A stretch of DNA of 14,026 bases. It comes from an uncultured Bacteroidota bacterium. GTDB lineage: Bacteria; Bacteroidota; Bacteroidia; Flavobacteriales; Flavobacteriaceae. Each line of letters starts with the position of its first letter. The stretch's first letter is position 1. Location: NCBI GenBank assembly GCA_903819815.1, contig CAIJFC010000135.1:1-14026 (forward strand). The letters are read 5' to 3'. The notes beneath the pieces were generated by a model. That model ran no database searches. It was not told where the DNA came from and saw only the letters and a program-made list of their open reading frames with translations. Both the position numbers and the translations under genes were made by a program. Below are positions 1 to 5,362 of this stretch, piece after piece.

Positions 1-142
1 ACCACATCATAAGAATTACAAGTCCTATAATCCAGCATGCAAAAGGTTTATAATATAATTCTATGTCTTTTGTTTTGTCATTAAATTTATAAATTGGATA
101 TAGTGACTACGAAAAATATATAGGTCTTTATTTAATTTCATA
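1..142. other. Left-edge region with no gene that can be called
   Basis: AT-rich stretch between the window edge and the first terminator. On the plus strand two frames are open from the edge and stop within about 60 bases, so one could be the tail of an upstream gene, but the peptides are not recognisable. On the minus strand the frame from 106 to the edge encodes 35 residues ending in a strongly hydrophobic stretch (WIIGLVILMMW). It has no ATG upstream of that stretch. A minus-strand ATG at 81 lies in a neighbouring frame that stops after six codons. Neither is strong enough to annotate as a gene. Confidence 0.5.
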
Positions 143-172
143 AAAAAACCCTTTCAATAGAAAGGGTTTTTT
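143..172 (-). terminator. Intrinsic terminator of the small secreted protein gene
   Basis: A perfect 12-bp inverted repeat (143-154 with 161-172) surrounds a 6-base loop, CAATAG. The stem has a CCCTTT/AAAGGG core flanked by an A run on one side and a T run on the other, so it could act in both directions. It begins 15 bases past the stop codon of the minus-strand gene at 188-583. Confidence 0.85.
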
Positions 173-187
173 GTTTGCTACAGCGAA

Positions 188-583
188 TTAGTTTCCTTTC
201 GCAGCTTCTTTTTGGGCTTTTTGAACGTCTTTGAAAGCTTTGTATTTATCAGCTCCTAATAATTCTTTAAGTTTACCATTTGAAACATTGTAATATTCCT
301 TATTTTTAGCTTTTCTATCTTCATCTGAAAGTGAGGTATCCGCTTTTAAAGTTTTTCCAAAAGCCGAATTTTCTTCCATTATAGCTCTAACTTTTTGTTG
401 CTCGTCATCAGTCAAACCAGCCGTTTTAAAAGCGTCCATTAAATCAGCTTCTTTTTTAGCTTTTGCAGCCGCTTTTTCTTCTTTAGATTGCGTTTTTTCT
501 TGTGGTGCTTTGGATGCTTCCTGAGCTTGAACTCCTGTAAAAGCAAATCCAATTGCCATAATTGTTGTTAATAAATACTTCAT
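188..583 (-). CDS. Small secreted helical protein, LTxxQ/Spy-like in plan, function unknown
   Basis: 131-residue protein with a clear signal peptide: MK, a hydrophobic stretch, and a likely signal peptidase I site after VQA at residue 20. The mature part starts with a very charged Lys/Glu/Ala-rich segment (about 25-48). A helical region follows with LTDDEQQKV near 57-65, LSDED near 85-89 and KLKELLGADKYKAF near 104-117. That pattern, a short LT..[EQ]Q helix followed by a second helix ending in Leu..x..Lys/Gln, resembles the periplasmic Spy/CpxP LTxxQ proteins, but the exact motif is not conserved, so this is an inference from plan rather than a family assignment. It has no close gene partner: the flanking gene is divergent and its own terminator follows. 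A TAnnTTTG element at 612-619 gives it its own promoter and a leader of about 20 bases. The gene is surely real; its role is unknown. Confidence 0.88.
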   Translation of the reverse strand: MKYLLTTIMAIGFAFTGVQAQEASKAPQEKTQSKEEKAAAKAKKEADLMDAFKTAGLTDDEQQKVRAIMEENSAFGKTLKADTSLSDEDRKAKNKEYYNVSNGKLKELLGADKYKAFKDVQKAQKEAAKGN

Positions 584-611
584 TTTAATTTTTTTTAAGT
601 TAATTGTTACA

Positions 612-619
612 CAAATATA
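612..619 (-). promoter_or_regulatory. Bacteroidetes -7 element (TATATTTG) for the small secreted protein gene
   Basis: Read on the minus strand the eight bases are TATATTTG, an exact match to TAnnTTTG. The predicted transcript start would be about 20-25 bases before the ATG at 583. I found no clear TTG at the -33 position. Confidence 0.5.
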
Positions 620-694
620 GATAAAAATTGATGTGAAAATTTTTATTTTAAAAAATTAAGATTAATTTAATAAATGCTTGATTTATTCAAAAAA

Positions 695-728
695 TTGACA
701 AATTAAAGTCGCAAAATTCGTAATATTG
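695..728 (+). promoter_or_regulatory. Possible promoter of the GSCFA gene
   Basis: TTG at 695-697, then 23 bases, then TAATATTG at 721-728, which matches TAnnTTTG at all but one position. The -7 element ends at 728, so a TTG codon at 726, the earliest possible start of the reading frame, would lie inside the promoter. This supports the ATG at 753. Confidence 0.45.
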
Positions 729-752
729 CAATCTATTTTTAGACTATTAATT

Positions 753-1703
753 ATGAATTTTACAACAGTAGTTCCAATTTCTAAATCAAAATATCCAATT
801 GATTATCAAAGTAAGATAGTTTCTTTTGGATCTTGCTTTGCGGAAAATATGGCTAGTAAATTCGATTATTATAAGTTCCAAAATTTATGCAATCCATTTG
901 GCATTTTATTCCATCCAATAGCAATTGAAAATATAATTTCTAGGGCGATAAATCTCGAATTATTTGAAGAAAAGGAGTTGTTTTTCTATAACGAAAGATG
1001 GCATAATTTTGATTTGCATTCTGATTTAAGTAATCCCGATAAAGCGGATTTGTTGAATGAAATTAATCATTTATTGGTAACCACAAATAAGAAAATTAAA
1101 GAGGCTTCCCATATAATAATTACCTATGGAACTTCCTGGGTTTATCGAAACAAAGAGACCAATAAGGTAGTTGCCAATTGCCATAAAGTACCACAAAATA
1201 ATTTTGAAAAAGAATTACTTTCTGTTTCTGATATGGATAAATCAATTCAAAATACGATCAATTTAATTGAAAAGGAAAATCCTAATTGCAATCTAATTTT
1301 CACTATTTCACCAGTTCGCCACCTAAAAGATGGCTTTCAGGAAAATCAACGAAGTAAAGCCAATCTAATTGTTGCTTTACATTCGACTTTTGATATTCGA
1401 AATTCGACAAAAAGGTATTTTCCCTCCTATGAAATCATGATGGATGAACTTCGTGATTATCGCTTTTATGGGGAAGATTTATTGCACCCAAATCAAGTTG
1501 CTATTGATTATATTTGGGAACGTTTTGTGGAAAGTTCAGTTTCTAATGCTGCTATTTCTACCATGAATGAAGTAGAAGCTATTCAACGAGATTTGTCGCA
1601 TCGTTCTTTCAATCCTTCTTCTGAAAGTTATCAAAAATTCCAAACTCAATTGGAAGATAAAATAAATAAGATAAAATCGAAATTCCCTTTTATGAATTTC
1701 TAG
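753..1703 (+). CDS. GSCFA-family protein (SGNH hydrolase-like)
   Basis: 316-residue cytosolic protein; no signal peptide or membrane segment is visible. The family signature GSCFA is at residues 26-30, in the context SFGSCFAENM, with Ser27 in the position of the SGNH nucleophile. Further blocks are NPFGILFHP (47-55), TYGTSW (124-129), SPVRH (186-190) and EDLLHPN (241-247). The last contains Asp242-x-x-His245, the DxxH catalytic pair typical of SGNH/GDSL hydrolases. By family it is probably an esterase or acyl-transfer enzyme; the substrate is not known from sequence. I chose the ATG at 753 over an in-frame TTG at 726 because a -7-like element covers the TTG and alignment with the family would begin near this Met. 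It stands alone on its strand and converges on the rhodanese gene with no intergenic base. Confidence 0.9.
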   Translation: MNFTTVVPISKSKYPIDYQSKIVSFGSCFAENMASKFDYYKFQNLCNPFGILFHPIAIENIISRAINLELFEEKELFFYNERWHNFDLHSDLSNPDKADLLNEINHLLVTTNKKIKEASHIIITYGTSWVYRNKETNKVVANCHKVPQNNFEKELLSVSDMDKSIQNTINLIEKENPNCNLIFTISPVRHLKDGFQENQRSKANLIVALHSTFDIRNSTKRYFPSYEIMMDELRDYRFYGEDLLHPNQVAIDYIWERFVESSVSNAAISTMNEVEAIQRDLSHRSFNPSSESYQKFQTQLEDKINKIKSKFPFMNF

Positions 1704-2012
1704 TTACAACTTGTTTTGTAAACTTTGCCAACCGCCACCGTTTATAGCGTCAATTCCGTTTTGCTTCAAAATGGAAGTTGCTTGAGAACTTCTCATTCCG
1801 CTTGCACAACATGCTATTACTGGTTTGTTTAGTTTTTTAATGTCGTTGATTTTATTTCCAATTTCGTTTAAAGGGATGTTTTTTGCGCCTTTAATATGTC
1901 CGCCAGCAAATTCTCCTTGACTTCTAACATCAATTATAACTGCTCCTTTTTCTTTAAATTCTTGTATACTATTTGATTTGTTTCCAAACCCTAAAAAATC
2001 TAATAATCCCAT
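1704..2012 (-). CDS. Single-domain rhodanese-like protein
   Basis: 102-residue protein, the usual size of single-domain rhodaneses such as GlpE and PspE. IIDVRSQGEFAGGHIKGAKN (residues 26-45) is the typical DVR..EF..GHI.GA.N block, and the active-site loop CASGMR (69-74) has the catalytic Cys at 69, fitting CxxGxR. A neighbouring Cys68 makes a CC pair. It should carry sulfane sulfur on Cys69; the physiological donor and acceptor are unknown. No signal peptide is evident, so it is probably cytosolic, although the N-terminus (MGLLDFLGFG) is hydrophobic. A frame extension back to a TTG at 2045 exists, but an exact TAnnTTTG element lies at 2032-2039, so ATG at 2012 is preferred. Downstream it abuts the stop codon of the convergent GSCFA gene. 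Confidence 0.92.
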   Translation of the reverse strand: MGLLDFLGFGNKSNSIQEFKEKGAVIIDVRSQGEFAGGHIKGAKNIPLNEIGNKINDIKKLNKPVIACCASGMRSSQATSILKQNGIDAINGGGWQSLQNKL

Positions 2013-2031
2013 AATTTTATTATTTATGATA

Positions 2032-2039
2032 CAAAGGTA
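2032..2039 (-). promoter_or_regulatory. Bacteroidetes -7 element (TACCTTTG) for the rhodanese gene
   Basis: Minus-strand TACCTTTG is an exact TAnnTTTG match about 20 bases before the ATG at 2012. No good -33 TTG is seen at the usual distance. It sits within the longest possible reading frame and so argues against a start at 2045. Confidence 0.6.
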
Positions 2040-2093
2040 ATCCAACAGGTGAATATTTTTGCGTTAAAGTTTACTTTACTTTGAAATAAATTC

Positions 2094-2101
2094 TACATTT
2101 G
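2094..2101 (+). promoter_or_regulatory. Bacteroidetes -7 element (TACATTTG) for the crotonase gene
   Basis: Exact TAnnTTTG match 35 bases before the ATG at 2137. Together with the element at 2032-2039 on the other strand it makes the 124-base gap a divergent promoter region. No consensus TTG lies at the usual -33 spacing. Confidence 0.55.
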
Positions 2102-2136
2102 AAATCACAAATATCATTGTTTTAAAAACAATCAAA

Positions 2137-2892
2137 ATGGCAACACCTTATATTAAAAATGAAATTGAAAACGGAATTGCTATCCTTTCCTTTTTTCATC
2201 CGGAACACAATTCGCTTCCTTCTAATTTATTGAATGAACTCGTTGATAACATTAATAATCTAGGAAATAATGATGCCGTAAAAGTGGTTATTCTTAAAAG
2301 TGATGGTGGCACTACCTTTTGTGCTGGAGCAAGTTTTCAAGAATTAATTTCTATTGAAAATGAAGCAACTGGAAAGTTGTTTTTTTCAGGATTTGCCTAT
2401 GTTATCAATGCAATGAGAAATTGTCCAAAAATAATTATTGGATGTATTCATGGTAAAGCTGTGGGTGGTGGAGTAGGTATTGCTGCAGCAACCGATTATT
2501 GTTTGGCAACCCAATTTGCCTCCATTAAATTAAGCGAATTAACTATTGGAATTGGGCCTTTTGTGGTAGCACCTGCCATTGAAAGAAAAATTGGAGTATC
2601 CGCATTATCTCAATTAACATTAGATGCAAATAATTTTTATAGCGCCGATTGGGCTCATTCTAAAGGACTTTATAATGGGGTTTATAGCGATAATAATGAA
2701 CTTGAATCTGCGGTTCAATTGATGGCTCAAAATCTTTCTAACTATAACCCAGACGCATTAAAAGAATTGAAAAAAGTACTTTGGAAAGATACCGAAAACT
2801 GGGACGAACTTCTAAAAGAGCGAGCGGAAATTAGTGGAAAACTGGTATTGTCTGCTTTTACCAAAGAGGCGTTAAAGAAATTTCAAAAATAA
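2137..2892 (+). CDS. Crotonase-family enzyme (enoyl-CoA hydratase/isomerase type)
   Basis: 251 residues, slightly shorter than the usual 255-265 of enoyl-CoA hydratases. The fold signatures are clear: FCAGASF (61-67) is the first oxyanion-hole loop, and GKAVGGGVG (106-114) is the second. In rat mitochondrial hydratase the two catalytic glutamates lie 20 residues apart, in GGGCEL and in PEILLG. Here the first position is Gly114 and only the second, Glu134 in LSELTIGIG, is kept. The protein may therefore be an isomerase, a hydratase with altered chemistry, or a different acyl-CoA enzyme; flavobacterial relatives are often named enoyl-CoA or methylglutaconyl-CoA hydratase. It has its own promoter element and converges on the hydroxylase gene with a 2-base gap. 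No neighbouring gene identifies its pathway. Confidence 0.9.
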   Translation: MATPYIKNEIENGIAILSFFHPEHNSLPSNLLNELVDNINNLGNNDAVKVVILKSDGGTTFCAGASFQELISIENEATGKLFFSGFAYVINAMRNCPKIIIGCIHGKAVGGGVGIAAATDYCLATQFASIKLSELTIGIGPFVVAPAIERKIGVSALSQLTLDANNFYSADWAHSKGLYNGVYSDNNELESAVQLMAQNLSNYNPDALKELKKVLWKDTENWDELLKERAEISGKLVLSAFTKEALKKFQK

Positions 2893-2894
2893 TT

Positions 2895-4637
2895 TTAGAT
2901 AAAAAGTTCTAGTCCGTTAGTTATTAAATGACTCACTTCAGGTCTATTTATTTTTAAATTATTTAGATGACTCAGCACTTCGTTAAAATGTTTTTCTGAT
3001 TTTTGCAGCTGCAGTATTTCAGCAATTTCAAGGCTAAGCAACCAATCCTTTGGGTATTTATTGGACACAATTTTAAAAATTTCAAATGCTTTGTTAGAAT
3101 TTATTTTATTTTCCCGAAGATTTCTAATTTCGCTGTAATACGATTCTAATTCTTCTCTTTCCGCAGTTTTTTCAGCTTTAATGGTTTTGCTATTTGGTAA
3201 ATGTGTAATCATATCAAAGCTGTTACAATCTGCTGGGCCAGAAAATGCTGAAACCACTTTTTTGCCTACAGCCATATCGAAAATGCCCCATTCTGGTTCG
3301 AATAAAACTATATTTTGATGTGTAACCGTACAATTTTCAAAACTAATAATAATTATTGCTCCTTGTAAATTTCTTGATCCTGTAATAATATCTCCTGTAA
3401 CTTTAATATCGCCTTCAAATTCCAAAGAAACCGTTTTGCCTTCATAAATTCCGTAGGCCATTAAATCCTTTGGACTCATGTCTTCTATGGCAAGGTTGAT
3501 CCCTTTCAGTTTACCAATGGGACTTCCAAAACCACTAGCATGGCAATTTGTTCCATGTCCAACTAATTCTTTTTCTCTATTGGCCAAAGCCGTTTTCCCC
3601 GTTGTTTGAAAATAAACTGGTTTTCCATCAAATTCAATAACATTCGTAAAGACTCCGGATATTTGTAATCCAGTGCTTAGTTCAATGGTCCCTAATGCTT
3701 TAGAATTTATTAGTTTGTTTATCCCAGATAATCCTCCAGTGCGTAATGCCATTTTGTTTGCAAATTCTTCCAAAACAAAGCTAAGATGAGCAAAATCGGG
3801 AGTTACATATAGTTGGGGTTGTGGTTTTGTAATGTCAAAACTCTGGTATGCTGCCGAAAGATCGTAAGAAATTTTCTTTACTTTATCAGTCATACACCAG
3901 GCACTTTCGCCAATTGATGATAATAAACCAGCACCATAAATCTTAGGATTTTCAACGGTTCCAATTAAACCATATTCAACGGTCCACCAATGTAAATTTC
4001 TAATTTGCGCCATTTCAGACATTTCTACCGCTTGATTTTGTAAATCATTTACCCCTTTTTCAGCTGCTTCAATTACTGATTGTGGTGTATTTTCAGCTTC
4101 TTTAACAATTGAAAGTAGTCGAATGGCTTCGTACATTTCGTAGTCATAAGATGAAGAAATGGCTTTACAACCTATTTCACCAAAGCGTCTTAAATATTCA
4201 GCATATTCTGGATTTGCAATAATTGGTGCGTGTCCAGCACCTTCGTGAATAATATCTGGAGCAGGTGTATATTCTATGTGTTCTAATTGTCGGATATCAG
4301 AAGCAATAACCAAAACATTATATGCTTGAAATTCCATAAAAGCATTCGGAGGAATAAATCCATCTACGGCAACTGCTGCCCAGCCAATTTCTTTCAAGAT
4401 CCGATTCATCCCATACATATTTGGGATATTTTCAATTTCAAGACCTGTTTTTTCTAATCCATTTAAATAAGATTCGTGAGCTACTTTGGATAAATAGCTT
4501 ACATTTTTCCGCATTACATACCTCCAAACGGCTTGATTTATCGGAGTATAATCCGCGTAATCTTGAGGTTTGATAAATTGTTTTAAATGCGCTGGAAGTC
4601 GCTCTATTAATGGATTAGTTTCAAAAGGTGCTTTCAT
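2895..4637 (-). CDS. phhA: Aromatic amino acid hydroxylase, probably phenylalanine 4-monooxygenase, with a long C-terminal extension
   Basis: 580 residues. The first ~330 residues form the tetrahydropterin-dependent, non-haem iron hydroxylase core. The iron ligands are visible: His131 and His136 in HEGAGH, and Glu221 in HWWTVEYGL, the 2-His-1-Glu triad. The usual reaction is phenylalanine plus tetrahydropterin plus O2 to tyrosine, in the cytosol. Bacterial enzymes such as those of Pseudomonas or Chromobacterium are about 260-300 residues, so the remaining ~240 residues are extra. That part begins with a beta-rich, Gly-rich segment (about 340-480, including GHGTNCHASGFGSPIG near 364) and ends in a charged helical tail that could be TPR-like. 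There is no N-terminal ACT domain. No pterin-carbinolamine dehydratase gene is in the window. Substrate choice (Phe or Trp) cannot be fixed by eye. The ATG at 4637 follows a plausible promoter. Confidence 0.92.
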   Translation of the reverse strand: MKAPFETNPLIERLPAHLKQFIKPQDYADYTPINQAVWRYVMRKNVSYLSKVAHESYLNGLEKTGLEIENIPNMYGMNRILKEIGWAAVAVDGFIPPNAFMEFQAYNVLVIASDIRQLEHIEYTPAPDIIHEGAGHAPIIANPEYAEYLRRFGEIGCKAISSSYDYEMYEAIRLLSIVKEAENTPQSVIEAAEKGVNDLQNQAVEMSEMAQIRNLHWWTVEYGLIGTVENPKIYGAGLLSSIGESAWCMTDKVKKISYDLSAAYQSFDITKPQPQLYVTPDFAHLSFVLEEFANKMALRTGGLSGINKLINSKALGTIELSTGLQISGVFTNVIEFDGKPVYFQTTGKTALANREKELVGHGTNCHASGFGSPIGKLKGINLAIEDMSPKDLMAYGIYEGKTVSLEFEGDIKVTGDIITGSRNLQGAIIIISFENCTVTHQNIVLFEPEWGIFDMAVGKKVVSAFSGPADCNSFDMITHLPNSKTIKAEKTAEREELESYYSEIRNLRENKINSNKAFEIFKIVSNKYPKDWLLSLEIAEILQLQKSEKHFNEVLSHLNNLKINRPEVSHLITNGLELFI

Positions 4638-4659
4638 AATTAAACCAAATAGGTTAGTG

Positions 4660-4691
4660 TAAAAGTACTAATTTTTCAGGTTAATTTCCAA
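4660..4691 (-). promoter_or_regulatory. Possible promoter of the hydroxylase gene
   Basis: Minus strand: TTG (4691-4689), 21 bases, then TACTTTTA (4667-4660), a 7-of-8 match to TAnnTTTG. This would give a leader of about 15-20 bases before the ATG at 4637. The last base of the -7 element is off consensus. Confidence 0.4.
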
Positions 4692-4750
4692 TAAATAGTA
4701 TTGATTTCTTATAATTAACACTAATATTTTAATGATTTAACGAAATTTCG

Positions 4751-4784
4751 AAAAAAAACCCTACCGATAAGGGTAGGTTTTTTT
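4751..4784 (-). terminator. Intrinsic terminator after the hutU cluster
   Basis: CCTACC (4760-4765) pairs with GGTAGG (4772-4777) around a GATAAG loop. A run of eight A on the left and seven T on the right can extend the stem after one mismatch. Read on the minus strand it ends in a T run, about 20 bases past the stop codon at 4804. Confidence 0.75.
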
Positions 4785-4803
4785 AGTAGTAGATTTATTT
4801 TTC

Positions 4804-5337
4804 TTACTTTTTTTCAGGTGGATATTGTGCTAAAATTTTGGTTACAAATTCATTAATTCTAGCGTCTTTTTCTTCCATTTTTTTGGTCAAATAGCCATCT
4901 CCTTCTCCTTGCCAAATCAATTCTTTTTTAGCGGCATCGATAATATCAATAAAGAGTGTTCCTTCTGTAGTTTTTGTTACCGTTGTTTGTCCACCCCACA
5001 TAAAAGGATCCCAGCCCCATCTCCAACCGTAGCCCCAGTTTGAGTTGTATTGGTTAATATCTACTTGTTCTCTTTCTTTAGTGAAAATGTTAATTAATAA
5101 ATCGGGTGTTTCACTTTTTGTAAAGCCCTTTTTTGTCATTTCACTATCAATAGCTCTAAGGATTCTCTTTTTGTCTAAATCTGAAATTTCTACTTTGTCA
5201 ATTCCACTTTTTTGAAATCCAAAAGTTTTGTATTTAGTAAAGTCTGCATTTATATCGTAATCTGAATTCACCATTACCGAGCTGCAAGAGCACAAAAAAA
5301 GGAACATAAATACCGGAATAATTTTAATTGCTTTCAT
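4804..5337 (-). CDS. DUF4136-type lipoprotein
   Basis: 177 residues with a lipoprotein signal: a hydrophobic run ending in the lipobox LCSC, so the lipidated Cys is most likely residue 18 (Cys16 is an alternative). The next part, SDYDINADFTKYKTFGF, is typical of the opening of DUF4136 proteins, which are envelope lipoproteins of unknown role. A Trp/Gly-rich stretch (NWGYGWRWGWDPFMWGG, near residues 100-116) resembles the aromatic-rich loop common in this family. The C-terminal part, with DIIDAAKKELIWQGEGDGYL, also fits. It starts 25 bases after hutU stops; there is no TAnnTTTG element in the gap and a terminator follows, so it is likely co-transcribed with hutU. A functional link to histidine breakdown is not shown by the sequence. 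Confidence 0.87.
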   Translation of the reverse strand: MKAIKIIPVFMFLFLCSCSSVMVNSDYDINADFTKYKTFGFQKSGIDKVEISDLDKKRILRAIDSEMTKKGFTKSETPDLLINIFTKEREQVDINQYNSNWGYGWRWGWDPFMWGGQTTVTKTTEGTLFIDIIDAAKKELIWQGEGDGYLTKKMEEKDARINEFVTKILAQYPPEKK

Positions 5338-5362
5338 GATTATTTGATTTTATTAGTTAATA

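Noticed and set aside
726..752. N-terminal extension of the GSCFA protein from a TTG start
   Set aside because: The extension is 9 residues from a TTG and lies on a -7-like element; the ATG at 753 begins the family-like sequence.
2013..2045. N-terminal extension of the rhodanese from a TTG start
   Set aside because: An exact TAnnTTTG element overlaps it, and the rhodanese domain is complete from the ATG at 2012.
4741..4803. A riboswitch or small RNA in the gap upstream of the hydroxylase
   Set aside because: The only clear structure is the terminator hairpin; no conserved riboswitch pattern is visible.
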